This document shows positions 34,920-43,969 of a DNA stretch of 64,000 nt, in pieces. The notes below the pieces were generated by a model, which ran no database searches, had not been told where the DNA came from, and saw only the letters and a program-made list of their open reading frames with translations. Both the position numbers and the translations under genes were made by a program. The stretch is from Astrobacterium formosum. Lineage in GTDB: Bacteria > Pseudomonadota > Alphaproteobacteria > Rhizobiales > Xanthobacteraceae. Each line of letters begins with the position of its first letter. Positions within the stretch are counted from its first letter, which is position 1. The stretch covers positions 90,476 to 154,475 of the forward strand of contig JAVDCA010000019.1 of assembly GCA_030848545.1 (NCBI GenBank), given 5' to 3'.

Positions 34920-35690
34920 ATGCGTGAAATCCTGACCGATGCCGCCACCTATGTGGCGCTGGTGGCAATTCTCGTCGGCCTCGTGGTGTCGGCCGTCAAG
35001 ATCATGCGTGAATACGAGCGCGCCGTGGTCTTCACCCTCGGCCGCTATTCCGGAGTCAGGGGCCCGGGCCTGATCGTCCTGGTACCGTTGGTGCAGCAAA
35101 TGGTGCGCATCGACTTGCGCACGCGCGTCCTCGACGTGCCCAGCCAGGACGTCATCTCGCGCGACAACGTCTCCGTGAAAGTGAACGCGGTGATCTATTT
35201 CCGCGTCATCGACGCCGACAAGGCGGTCATCCAGGTGGAGAACTTCATGGCGGCCACGAGCCAGCTTGCCCAGACGACGCTGCGCTCCGTGCTCGGCAAG
35301 CACGAGCTCGACGAAATGCTGGCCGAGCGGGACAAGCTCAACCGCGATATCCAGGAGATTCTCGACAGCCAGACCGATGCCTGGGGCATCAAGGTGGCGA
35401 ATGTCGAGATCAAGCACGTCGACATCGACGAGAGCATGGTGCGGGCGATCGCCCGCCAGGCGGAAGCCGAGCGCTACCGCCGCGCCCGCATCATCGGCGC
35501 CGAGGCCGAGCAGCAGGCCGCTGAAAAGCTCGTCCAGGCCGGCGAGATCCTGGCCCGCCGCCCGGAATCCATGCAGCTGCGCTACCTCTCGACCCTGCAG
35601 GACATCGCCGGCGAGAAGAATTCGACGGTCGTGTTTCCGATGCCGATCGATCTCATTCAGATGCTGACGGCACGGCGCGAGGGGGTGTGA
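34920..35690 (+). CDS. Stomatin-like SPFH/band 7 protein (slipin)
   Basis: This membrane-microdomain scaffold has 256 residues: one N-terminal helix (about 8-28), then the SPFH domain with [40 protein letters not shown] and [17 protein letters not shown], and a C-terminal oligomerisation helix. GAGGAG lies 6 nt before the ATG at 34920; another in-frame ATG at 34914 overlaps the NfeD stop. It forms the conserved NfeD-stomatin operon and ends just before a family-A repeat. Confidence 0.94.
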   Translation: MREILTDAATYVALVAILVGLVVSAVKIMREYERAVVFTLGRYSGVRGPGLIVLVPLVQQMVRIDLRTRVLDVPSQDVISRDNVSVKVNAVIYFRVIDADKAVIQVENFMAATSQLAQTTLRSVLGKHELDEMLAERDKLNRDIQEILDSQTDAWGIKVANVEIKHVDIDESMVRAIARQAEAERYRRARIIGAEAEQQAAEKLVQAGEILARRPESMQLRYLSTLQDIAGEKNSTVVFPMPIDLIQMLTARREGV

Positions 35691-35695
35691 TCCGT

Positions 35696-35783
35696 CGTCA
35701 TTTGTGAGGAGCGAAGCGAAGCAATCCAGGGGCCACGCCGTGAAGAACTGGATTGCTTCGTCGCTTCGCTCCTCGCAATGACG
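35696..35783. repeat. Intergenic palindromic repeat, family A (copy 3)
   Basis: It starts CGTCATTTGTGAGGAGCGAA and ends CGCTCCTCGCAATGACG; the inner arms are GAAGCAATCCAG and ACTGGATTGCTTC. It fills the space between the convergent stomatin and mfd genes, so it may serve as a 3'-end structure for both. Confidence 0.87.
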
Positions 35784-35790
35784 GGAGCGA

Positions 35791-38700
35791 TCACGCCGCC
35801 TTGGCGCGCGCGGCGATCTTGACCAGCCGGCGCAGGATCGTGGTGGTGCCCTTGAGCCGCTCCTCGGGGGTCTCCCAGTCGTCGAACAACACCACCTTCA
35901 TGTCGGGACGCACGCGCGCCGCCGGGCCCTGCTCGCGGATGAAGGCGACGAGGCCGGCGGGATCGGCGAAGCTGTCGTCGCGGAATGACAGCACGGCGCC
36001 TTTCGGCCCGGCCTCGATCTTGGCGACGTTGGCGCGCCGGCACAGCGCCTTGAGAACGACGGTGTCGAGGAGGTGGCTGACTTCCGGCGGATACTTTCCA
36101 AAACGGTCGACCATCTCGGCCGCGAGAGCGTCGATGTCGCGCTCGTCCTCGATTTCGGCGAGGCGGCGGTAGAGGGCGAGACGGACCGACAAGTCGGCGA
36201 CATAGTCCTCCGGGATCATCACCGACGTCCCGATGGTGATCTGCGGCGACCAGCGGTCGGCGACCGGCTCGGAGATGCCGGCCTTGAGCGACGCGACCGC
36301 CTCCTCCAACATCTGCTGGTAGAGTTCGAAGCCCACTTCCTTGATGTGACCGGACTGCTCCTCGCCCAGGAGATTGCCGGCGCCGCGGATGTCGAGGTCG
36401 TGGGAGGCGAGCTGGAAACCGGCGCCGAGCGTGTCGAGGGATTGCAGCACCTTGAGCCGCTTCTCCGCCTGGGGCGTGATCTTGCGCGCCGCCGGCAGGG
36501 TGAAGAGCGCATAGGCGCGGGTCTTGGCGCGCCCCACCCGGCCGCGCAACTGGTAGAGTTGGGCGAGGCCGAACATGTCGGCGCGGTGGATCACGAGGGT
36601 GTTGGCGGTCGGGATGTCGAGCCCCGATTCGACGATGGTGGTCGAGAGGAGCACGTCGTATTTACCGTCGTAGAAGGCCGACATGACGTCCTCGAGCACG
36701 GTCGGCGGCATCTGGCCATGGGCGGTGACGACGCGCGCCTCGGGCACGTGCTTGTCGAGAAAATCCTTGGCGTCGGCGAGATCTTCGATGCGTGGGCAGA
36801 CGTAAAACGCCTGGCCACCGCGATAGCGCTCGCGCAACAGCGCCTCGCGCACGATCAGGGGGTCGAAGGGTGACACGAAGGTGCGCACCGCCAGGCGATC
36901 GACCGGCGGCGAGGCGATGATGGAGAGTTCACGCACGCCGGTGAGCGCGAGCTGCAAGGTGCGCGGGATCGGCGTCGCGGTCAGGGTCAGCACATGCACC
37001 TCGGCGCGCAGGTTCTTGAGCCGCTCCTTGTGGGCGACGCCGAAATGCTGCTCCTCATCGACGATGATGAGGCCGAGATCCTTGAACTTCATCGACTTGC
37101 CGAGGAGCGCGTGGGTGCCGATGACGATGTCGACCGTGCCGTCGGCGAGCCCCTTCTTGGTGGCGGCGAGATCTTTCGGGGTGACCAGCCGGGAGGCGCG
37201 GCCAATATTGATCGGAAAACCGCGGAAACGCTCCGCGAAGGTCTTGTAGTGCTGGCGGGCGAGCAGCGTCGTCGGCACCACGACGGCAACCTGCTTGCCG
37301 TTCATGGCGGAGATGAAGGCGGCGCGCAGAGCGACTTCCGTCTTGCCGAAGCCGACATCGCCGCACACCAGGCGGTCCATGGGCTTGCCGGAGGCGAGAT
37401 CGCCGATGACCGCGTCGATGGCGGCGAGCTGGTCGTCGGTCTCGTCGTAGGGGAAGCCGGCGCAGAACTCCTCGTACATGCCCTGCCCGACCGTGAGGCG
37501 TTCGCCCTCGCGCAACTGGCGCTCGGCGGCGATCTTGATGAGGTCGCCGGCGATCGCGAGGATGCGCGCCTTCATCTTCGCCTTGCGCTGCTGCCAGCCG
37601 CCGCCGCCGAGCCGGTCGAGTTCGACCGCCGTGTCCTCGGAACCGTAGCGGGACAAAAGCTCGATATTCACCACCGGCAGGAACAGGCGGTCGTTGCCGG
37701 CGTAATGAATCTCGGCGCAGTCGTGCGGCGCGCCGGCGGCCTCGATGGTCTTGAGACCGATGAAACGGCCGATGCCGTGGTCCACATGGACGACCAGGTC
37801 GCCGGCGGCGAGGCTCGTCACCTCGGCGATGAAGTTCTCCGCCTTCTTGGCGGCGCGACGCGGGCGCACGAGACGGTCGCCCAATATGTCCTGCTCGGCG
37901 ATGACCGCGAGGTCGGCGGTCTCGAACCCGGCCTCCAGGCCGAGCACCGCGAGACCGATTTCCGGACGCGGGCGGGCGAGCATCTCGGCGTGGCTCGACA
38001 CCTCGACCAGATTGACGAGCTTATGGTCGGCGAGCACGTGGCCCATGCGCTCGCGGGCGCCGTTGCTCCACAGCGCGACGACGACGCGCTTGCCGTCCTT
38101 CTGCAGCGCGCCCACATGGGTCTTGACGGCCTCGAAGACATTGCCGTCCTGCTGGGTGCGCTCGGCCGCGAAGTTGTGGCCGGCGCGGGTTCCTGTCTCC
38201 ACCACATTGTCGCCACCGCCCGGAACCGCGAACGGCGTCATGCGGACGAGTTCGCACGCGCCGAGGCGATTTTTCCATTCGGTCTCGCCGAAATAGAGCC
38301 GGTCCGGCGGCAGCGGATGATAGATCATGCCGCCGCCGTCCTGCCCCAGCACCTGCTTGCGGGCGTCATAGTAGTCGGCGATCTGGACGAGGCGCTCGTG
38401 CGCCGCCTCCTCGGCCAGTGGTTCGAGCGCGATGGCCGCGCCAGGCACGTAATCCAGGATGGTATCGAGGCGGTCGTGAAAGAGCGGCAGCCAGTGTTCC
38501 ATGCCGGGGAAACGGCGGCCCTCGCTCACCGAATGGTAGAGGCCATCGTCGCGATCGGGAGCCCCGAAGGCCTCCACATAGCCGAGACGGAAGCGGCGGA
38601 TGGTCTCGGTGACGAGCTGGAATTCGGCCACCGGCACGAGGTCGAGGCGCCGGAGCTGGTCGGTGGTGCGCTGGGTCTCAGGATCGAAACTGCGGATCGA

Positions 38701-39300
38701 CTCCAGCGTGTCACCGAAGAAGTCGAGGCGGACCGGCTCGGCCATACCGGGGGCAAAGAGATCGATGATGCCGCCGCGCAGCGCATAGTCGCCCGCCTCG
38801 CGCACCGTCGAGGCGCGCACGAAGCCGTTGAGCTCCAGCCAGCGGACGATCCCGTCCATGGCGAGCATGTTGCCGGGCGCCGCCGAAAAGGCCTGGCCGG
38901 CCACCAACGCCTTGGCGGGCACGCGCTGCAGCACGGCATTGACGGTGGTGAGCAGCACTTGCGGACGCTCGTTCCCCTTCAGGCGCGAGAGGCGCGAGAG
39001 CGTCGTCATGCGCTGCGCCACGATGCCGGCATGGGGCGAAACGCGGTCATAGGGCTGGCAGTCCCAGGCCGGGAACTCGAGCCGTTCGACGTCGGGGGCG
39101 AAGAAGGCGAGCGCGCGGGCGAGCTGCGCCATGCGTGGCCCGTCGCGACACACCACCAGAAGGCAGGTCGGCGCCGGTTTCGGCCGTGCGGCGAGAGCGC
39201 GGGCGAGATCGGCGAGAACGAGCCCTTCGGCACCGTCCGCGACCTGCGAGAGGATCAGCGGCCGGCCGGGTTCGAGGCGATCGACGGGGGAACGGGGCAT
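35791..39300 (-). CDS. mfd: Transcription-repair coupling factor Mfd
   Basis: This ATP-dependent translocase of 1169 residues removes RNA polymerase stalled at DNA lesions and recruits UvrA. UvrB-homology domains lie at the N-terminus (about 1-340). The CarD-like RNA-polymerase interaction domain is at about 490-560 (GDLVVHVDHGIGRFIGL). The translocase motifs include Walker A GDVGFGKTEVALRAAF near 645 and the DEEQ box IIVDEEQHFGVAHKERL near 745. QLRGRVGRAKTRAYALF belongs to the second RecA lobe, and a TRCF C-terminal domain ends the protein. The sdhE gene lies upstream in the same direction, as is common in Hyphomicrobiales. Confidence 0.98.
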   Translation of the reverse strand: MPRSPVDRLEPGRPLILSQVADGAEGLVLADLARALAARPKPAPTCLLVVCRDGPRMAQLARALAFFAPDVERLEFPAWDCQPYDRVSPHAGIVAQRMTTLSRLSRLKGNERPQVLLTTVNAVLQRVPAKALVAGQAFSAAPGNMLAMDGIVRWLELNGFVRASTVREAGDYALRGGIIDLFAPGMAEPVRLDFFGDTLESIRSFDPETQRTTDQLRRLDLVPVAEFQLVTETIRRFRLGYVEAFGAPDRDDGLYHSVSEGRRFPGMEHWLPLFHDRLDTILDYVPGAAIALEPLAEEAAHERLVQIADYYDARKQVLGQDGGGMIYHPLPPDRLYFGETEWKNRLGACELVRMTPFAVPGGGDNVVETGTRAGHNFAAERTQQDGNVFEAVKTHVGALQKDGKRVVVALWSNGARERMGHVLADHKLVNLVEVSSHAEMLARPRPEIGLAVLGLEAGFETADLAVIAEQDILGDRLVRPRRAAKKAENFIAEVTSLAAGDLVVHVDHGIGRFIGLKTIEAAGAPHDCAEIHYAGNDRLFLPVVNIELLSRYGSEDTAVELDRLGGGGWQQRKAKMKARILAIAGDLIKIAAERQLREGERLTVGQGMYEEFCAGFPYDETDDQLAAIDAVIGDLASGKPMDRLVCGDVGFGKTEVALRAAFISAMNGKQVAVVVPTTLLARQHYKTFAERFRGFPINIGRASRLVTPKDLAATKKGLADGTVDIVIGTHALLGKSMKFKDLGLIIVDEEQHFGVAHKERLKNLRAEVHVLTLTATPIPRTLQLALTGVRELSIIASPPVDRLAVRTFVSPFDPLIVREALLRERYRGGQAFYVCPRIEDLADAKDFLDKHVPEARVVTAHGQMPPTVLEDVMSAFYDGKYDVLLSTTIVESGLDIPTANTLVIHRADMFGLAQLYQLRGRVGRAKTRAYALFTLPAARKITPQAEKRLKVLQSLDTLGAGFQLASHDLDIRGAGNLLGEEQSGHIKEVGFELYQQMLEEAVASLKAGISEPVADRWSPQITIGTSVMIPEDYVADLSVRLALYRRLAEIEDERDIDALAAEMVDRFGKYPPEVSHLLDTVVLKALCRRANVAKIEAGPKGAVLSFRDDSFADPAGLVAFIREQGPAARVRPDMKVVLFDDWETPEERLKGTTTILRRLVKIAARAKAA

Positions 39301-39319
39301 GGGGATGTCAGTACTCTTG

Positions 39320-39454
39320 CGTCATTGCGAGTTCGGCACCAGCCGCAGGCCGACCCGGATGGGATGAAGCCGTCATCGCGAGGAGGCGAAGCCGACGAAG
39401 CGATCCAGCTCTTCCTTCGCGGTCACTGGATTGCTTCGCTGCGCTCGCAATGAT
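39320..39454. repeat. Intergenic palindromic repeat, family A (copy 4, composite)
   Basis: A 5' fragment GCGTCATTGCGAGTTCGGCA (about 39319-39338) is followed by a full element at 39371-39454 beginning CGTCATCGCGAGGAGGCGAA and ending CGCTGCGCTCGCAATGAT. It lies between sdhE and mfd, so it would be transcribed within that operon. Confidence 0.8.
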
Positions 39455-39477
39455 GGGAGGATTCGTCGAACGCACCC

Positions 39478-39768
39478 TCACCCCACCGGGTTGTCGCGCA
39501 CGAAGACGAGGAGGCGGCGCCACATGTCGGTATCGTGCTCCGGCGCCACCGGGCGATCGCCGGCGACCCAGGCGTAGAGGTCGTGGTCTTGCGCCTCGGC
39601 GAGGTGTTCGAGGGCCGAAACCTCCTCTTCGCTCAGGTCACGGATCACCGCGTCGGTGAAGCGGCCCATGATCAGGTCCATTTCGCGGGTCCCGCGGTGC
39701 CAGCAATGGTAGAGCAGCCGGCGTCGCCGCACGTCCAATCCTTCGCTGGTGGTGGTGGTTCCGGTCAT
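39478..39768 (-). CDS. sdhE: FAD assembly factor SdhE (succinate dehydrogenase assembly factor 2)
   Basis: This small cytoplasmic protein of 96 residues promotes covalent flavinylation of SdhA. The SdhE motif RRRLLYHCWHRGTREMDLIM holds the RGxxExD core, followed by GRFTDAVIRDLSEEEV. GGAGG lies immediately upstream of the ATG at 39768; a longer frame adds nine unlikely residues. It sits upstream of mfd in the same direction, but its usual neighbour recG is 8 kb away here. Confidence 0.95.
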   Translation of the reverse strand: MTGTTTTSEGLDVRRRRLLYHCWHRGTREMDLIMGRFTDAVIRDLSEEEVSALEHLAEAQDHDLYAWVAGDRPVAPEHDTDMWRRLLVFVRDNPVG

Positions 39769-39856
39769 GGGGCCTCCGAGACAAGCAAACGCCAAAAGCC
39801 CGGACGAGCCGGGCGCGGGTTCATATAGTGACGCTCGCGGCGTCTGTCAGGAAGAT

Positions 39857-40792
39857 TCAGCGGTTGCGTGCCCGCCGCCGGGACCGCGGGACGGCCTCCG
39901 CGTCGAGGGCGAAGAAATCGCGGACCTGGGTGCGCACGGCCTCGCGATGGGTGAACAGGCACACATGCTCGCCGCCCTCGATGGCGACCACCTGGGCACC
40001 GCGTACCCGCTTCGCGACCGCGACCGCATGGGCGAAAGACACGATCTCGTCGGCGGTGCCGTGCAGCGCCAGCACGGGAACCCGTACCTGCTCCAGGGCC
40101 AGGTCGTCCATGGCGCCCATCAACCGCAGATCATGTTCGGTGCCCACCATGCGCGGCGCCAGCCGGGCGAGAATTTCCCGCTGGAGTTCGATGAGCAGCG
40201 CCCGCGACTCCGCGTCGCTGCGAATGGCGGTGCGGGCATTGGGATCGCTGATCAGCCAGCCCGCCATCTTCTCCGGATCGCGCGCGAGACGGCGCAGGAT
40301 GGCGGTGAGCAGGAACGGCCATCGCGCCATCACCCGCAGCGCCTGCACCCGCACCGGCAAGCGCACCTCGAGCCGGCCCGTGCAGGCGGAAATCAACGCC
40401 AGGCTGCGGCAACGCGCGGGGTGGCGGATCGCGAATTCGATGGCACTCGGCCCGCCGGCCGAGATCGCCATGACGTCCGCCCGCCCGAAGTGGAGCGCGT
40501 CGAGAATGTCGGCGAAGAGGTCGGCTTGCGAGGCCGGTGTGGTGCCGGCCGAAAGCGGCGTGCCGAGGTAGCCCGGGCGGGACACCGCAATGACGGTGCG
40601 GCGAGCAGCACCGAGGGCGGCCGCCGCCACCCTCAAACCCTGGTCATAGCCGCCAATGCCGCCATGGACGGACAGAAGTGCCGGCCCCTCCCCGGTCACG
40701 ACGCACTCGACCGGCCCGCCGCGCGTATCGATGCGGCGCGGCTGCGCACGTCGCAAGAAAACCCCAGCCGCGTCCACGACAGCCGCGTTCAT
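39857..40792 (-). CDS. Alpha/beta hydrolase (paralogue 1)
   Basis: This cytoplasmic alpha/beta-fold hydrolase of 311 residues has the HGG oxyanion region LLSVHGGIGGYDQGL, a nucleophile elbow ISAGGPSAIEFA (Ser in A-I-S-A-G, first Gly replaced), the acid Asp in LHGTADEIVSF and the His in EGGEHVCLFTHREAV. The substrate is unknown. It is clearly paralogous to the gene at 46122-47015 along its length (SRPGYLGTPLSAGTTPASQA versus SRPGYLGTPLAAGPSPAKQA). The two copies, in the same orientation, bracket the TRAP/aldolase/TetR block. Confidence 0.88.
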   Translation of the reverse strand: MNAAVVDAAGVFLRRAQPRRIDTRGGPVECVVTGEGPALLSVHGGIGGYDQGLRVAAAALGAARRTVIAVSRPGYLGTPLSAGTTPASQADLFADILDALHFGRADVMAISAGGPSAIEFAIRHPARCRSLALISACTGRLEVRLPVRVQALRVMARWPFLLTAILRRLARDPEKMAGWLISDPNARTAIRSDAESRALLIELQREILARLAPRMVGTEHDLRLMGAMDDLALEQVRVPVLALHGTADEIVSFAHAVAVAKRVRGAQVVAIEGGEHVCLFTHREAVRTQVRDFFALDAEAVPRSRRRARNR

Positions 40793-40934
40793 GCGTCACT
40801 CCCTAGCCCGGACGACGCGGGCGTCCAGGGACACGACGCGGGTTTCCGGCCAATGCGTTGATGGCGGGAGATTAACGCACGAATGACGGAATTGCGACTG
40901 TCATATTTCACTCGTTTTGCGTGCGAGGGGCAGA

Positions 40935-42224
40935 TCAGTGACCGCCGAGCAGGCGCGGCACAGTCAGCGACACTTCCGGTACATAGGTCACCAGCAGCAG
41001 GACGATCACGTCGCAGATCAGGAACGGCAGCGCGGCCGTGAAGATGTCCCAGATCGGCAATCCGCTGATCTTGTTGCCGGCGTTGAGGCACATGCCGAGC
41101 GGCGGCGATACCAGCCCGACGGCGGTGCCGACGATCATGATGGCGCCGAACTGCACCTCGTCGATGCCGTAGTGCCTGAGGACCGGGATCATGATCGGGG
41201 TCACCAGGAGGAGTGCCGGGGTGACATCGAGGAAGGTGCCGATGAACAGGATGAACACCACCAGGATCATCAGGACCCAGAACCGGCTGACTTCCATGGT
41301 CATGAAGAACATCGCGATGGTGTTCGGCACCTTCTCCATCGCCATCACCCAGCCGAAGATCATCGAGAACCCGATGATGATCATCACGCTCGACGACGTG
41401 ATGAAGGTCTTTTCCAAAACCTCCGGCAGATCCTTCAGACGCAGTTCCTTGAAGACGAAGAAGCCGATGATCAGGGAATAGAGGACCGCGATCGAAGCCG
41501 ACTCACTCGCGGTCGCGACCCCGAACGAGATGGTGCCGATGATGAGGAGCGGCATGATCAACGCCAACAAGCCCTCGCGACCGGTCTTCCAGAAGCCGTG
41601 GCGATGCTCGATTGCCTGCTCCAACAGGTGGAGCTTGTTGGTACGCTTGTAGAAGAAGAGCGCGACGAGCTGGAACAGGCCGATCATGACCCCAGGTACC
41701 AGGCCGGCCATGAACAGGTCGCCGATCGAAGCGCCCGAAACCATGGAATAGGTCACCATGGGAATGCTCGGCGGGATGATCATGCCCATGGTGGAGGCGG
41801 CGACGACGAGGCCGGTGGCGTAGCGCTTGGAGAAGCCCTTCTTCTCCATCGCGGGAATCATCACCGACCCGATCGCGGACGCATCCGCGACCGACGAGCC
41901 GGAAATGCCGCCGAATACCATGCTGGCGACGACGCAGACCTCGCCTAAACCGCCCTTGATCGGCCGCACCACATGCAGGCTGAAATCGATGATCCTTTGG
42001 GTGATGCCGCCGCGGTTCATCAGTTCGCCGGCGAGGATGAACAGCGGCAATGCGATCATCATGTAGCTGTCGAGGCCCGACCACACCCGCTGCGGCAGCA
42101 TGACGATGAAGTCGGGGTTCGACACCAGGAGGTACAAGATGCTCGCAAGCCCGAGGCCGGCATAGATGGGCACGCCGGCTAGCGACAGCACGCAGAATCC
42201 GAGAAACAGCACCAGCATGCTCAT
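40935..42224 (-). CDS. dctM: TRAP transporter large permease DctM
   Basis: This sodium-coupled TRAP permease has 429 residues and about 12 helices. DctM signatures: FILAGELMNRGGITQRIIDF, VFGGISGSSVADASAIGSVM, ASTMGMIIPPSIPMVTYSMV, and VGLVSPPLGMCLNAG in the second repeat. Its ATG overlaps the dctQ stop (ATGA). It is the last gene of the operon aldolase-dctP-dctQ-dctM, importing a carboxylate probably handled by the aldolase. Confidence 0.95.
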   Translation of the reverse strand: MSMLVLFLGFCVLSLAGVPIYAGLGLASILYLLVSNPDFIVMLPQRVWSGLDSYMMIALPLFILAGELMNRGGITQRIIDFSLHVVRPIKGGLGEVCVVASMVFGGISGSSVADASAIGSVMIPAMEKKGFSKRYATGLVVAASTMGMIIPPSIPMVTYSMVSGASIGDLFMAGLVPGVMIGLFQLVALFFYKRTNKLHLLEQAIEHRHGFWKTGREGLLALIMPLLIIGTISFGVATASESASIAVLYSLIIGFFVFKELRLKDLPEVLEKTFITSSSVMIIIGFSMIFGWVMAMEKVPNTIAMFFMTMEVSRFWVLMILVVFILFIGTFLDVTPALLLVTPIMIPVLRHYGIDEVQFGAIMIVGTAVGLVSPPLGMCLNAGNKISGLPIWDIFTAALPFLICDVIVLLLVTYVPEVSLTVPRLLGGH

Positions 42225-42706
42225 GGATGCTTCTCTCCGGTCCGTGCGGTCAGGATGCGGACGATCTTGCCGAATTCGACGAGCGCAATCAGAGCGAAGG
42301 CGACCGGCAGAGCCGAATAGAACCACCAGAACGGCAGCTGCATCGCCGGCGTCGGCACCGTCATCGACACCTCGATCCAGGCCAACGAGGCGTTGATCAT
42401 CACCAGCATGGTGACGATCACGGCCGCCGAGACGCCGAGATGTACCCACCGGATCTTGCCGGCGGAGACCCAGCCGTAGATGAAATCGACGCCGATGTGA
42501 CCGCCGCGGCGAGCCACGCAGACCGAGCCCAGCAGGCTGGTCATGACGAAGATCAGCGACACCGCTTCCTCGGACCCGGCGAACGAGATCGAGAACACGT
42601 AGCGCAGGATGACCGCCGTCATCACCATCAGGGTCAGTGCGCCCATCAGGGCGATGTTAGCGAGAACGAGCAGCCGGTCGAGGCGCGCGAGCCACAGTTC
42701 GAGCAT
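42221..42706 (-). CDS. dctQ: TRAP transporter small permease DctQ
   Basis: This four-helix small subunit has 161 residues. RYVFSISFAGSEEAVSLIFV and the glycine-rich VCVARRGGHIGVDFIYGWV are typical DctQ signatures. GGAGGCACC precedes the ATG at 42706; a farther ATG at 42724 would add six residues. It is coupled to dctM. A family-A repeat separates it from dctP. Confidence 0.93.
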   Translation of the reverse strand: MLELWLARLDRLLVLANIALMGALTLMVMTAVILRYVFSISFAGSEEAVSLIFVMTSLLGSVCVARRGGHIGVDFIYGWVSAGKIRWVHLGVSAAVIVTMLVMINASLAWIEVSMTVPTPAMQLPFWWFYSALPVAFALIALVEFGKIVRILTARTGEKHP

Positions 42707-42752
42707 GGTGCCTCCAGGTGTCATCGAGCCGGCAACCGATGCCGTCCCGTTC

Positions 42753-42870
42753 CGTCATTGCGAGGAGCCACCGGGTCCAGCCTTCGGCGGGCCCGATGAC
42801 AAGCTCCACGACGAAGCAATCCAGTCCTTCCTTCGCGGCCCTGGATTGCTTCGCTTCGCTTGCAATGACG
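42753..42870. repeat. Intergenic palindromic repeat, family A (copy 5), within the TRAP operon
   Basis: It begins CGTCATTGCGAGGAGCCACC and ends TGCTTCGCTTCGCTTGCAATGACG-like sequence; inner arms GAAGCAATCCAGTCC and CCCTGGATTGCTTC. It carries an extra central segment (about 42775-42810). Being between dctP and dctQ, it would form a hairpin that could raise binding-protein levels relative to the permease. Confidence 0.85.
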
Positions 42871-42903
42871 CCCGTCGATCGACGAGCGTCGACGCCGGCG
42901 CCG

Positions 42904-43896
42904 TCACTTGGCGACGGCGCGCAACTCGTCCATGTCCTTCTGGGTGAACAGGCCCTTCTTGATGTAGTAGGCGTCGACCGCCTTGGCCTTCTCCTGGAAC
43001 GCCTTGCGCTGCTCAGGCGTCAAAACATTCACCTGCAGGGACTTCTTGATGATCTCGAACGCCTTGTTGTTGGCGTCGGCCATCAGCGAATCGTTGAGCT
43101 TCATCGATTCGACGGCAGCGTCCTTGACGATCTTCTGGTTTTCCGGCGACAGCGACTTGAACCATTTCAGGCTGACGCAGAACGGATCGGGATGAAACTG
43201 GTAGTCGATCACGGTGAGATACTTCTGCACCTCGTGGAACTTCATCGACTCGATGTTGATGAACGGGTTCTCCTGCCCGTCGGCGACGCCGGTCTTGAGG
43301 GCCATGTAGGTGTCACCATAGGGGATCGATACGGCGGAGGCACCGAACGCCTCCAGCGACTTGATGATGGACTCGATGCCGGGCGCGCGGATCTTAAGCC
43401 CCTTCATGTCGTCGGGCGAAGCGATCGGGCGCTTGTTGTTGGTGATCTGGCGGAAGCCGCCGGCATTGCCGGTGGCGAGGACGATGATGCCGTTCTTCTC
43501 GGCGTTCTTGGCGATGCGCTCGCCGATCGCCCCGTTGGTGACTTTCTGGATCGCCGCATCGGTGCCGAACAGGAACGGCATGGTGTAGATCAGAAGCTCC
43601 GGCGCGACGCGTTCGAAGGCGCCGCCACGGGTCCCCTGCAGGGTGCCGAGCTTGACGGCGTCGACCATCGAGGCCTCGTCGCCGAGCTGGGCCGACGGGA
43701 AGATGTCGACCTTGATGGTGCCCTTGGTGTTCTTCTCGACCATGTCCTTGAATGCGACGTACGACAGGTGGCGAGGCGTCGTCGTCGGCTGGGCGTGGCC
43801 GATTTTCATCGTGACAGTTTGGGCTACGGTGCTTGCGGGCATCAGCGCGCAAAGCAGGCCGGTGGCGACGATGCCGCCGACGAAGGTCTTCAGCAT
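42904..43896 (-). CDS. dctP: TRAP transporter substrate-binding protein DctP
   Basis: This periplasmic receptor has 330 residues. A signal peptide ends near residue 26 (LMPASTVAQT). The DctP domain shows TMKIGHAQPTTTPRHLSYVA, LKIRAPGIESIIKSLEAFGA with the conserved Arg that binds carboxylate ligands, and YGDTYMALKTGVADGQENPF. GAGAGGAG lies upstream of the ATG. It is the first transporter gene, 73 bp after the aldolase. Confidence 0.95.
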   Translation of the reverse strand: MLKTFVGGIVATGLLCALMPASTVAQTVTMKIGHAQPTTTPRHLSYVAFKDMVEKNTKGTIKVDIFPSAQLGDEASMVDAVKLGTLQGTRGGAFERVAPELLIYTMPFLFGTDAAIQKVTNGAIGERIAKNAEKNGIIVLATGNAGGFRQITNNKRPIASPDDMKGLKIRAPGIESIIKSLEAFGASAVSIPYGDTYMALKTGVADGQENPFINIESMKFHEVQKYLTVIDYQFHPDPFCVSLKWFKSLSPENQKIVKDAAVESMKLNDSLMADANNKAFEIIKKSLQVNVLTPEQRKAFQEKAKAVDAYYIKKGLFTQKDMDELRAVAK

Positions 43897-43969
43897 GAGT
43901 GTGCTCCTCTCCGGTCAAGGTCCCGCCGGGGGCCGCGGGTCGTGACGGGCCGTGGGCCGGCCCGTGAAT

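Noticed and set aside
36994..39453. Long plus-strand open frame opposite mfd (about 820 codons)
   Set aside because: It mirrors mfd codon positions, has no recognisable domain, and has the His/Asp/Glu/Gly-rich composition typical of antisense frames in this genome.
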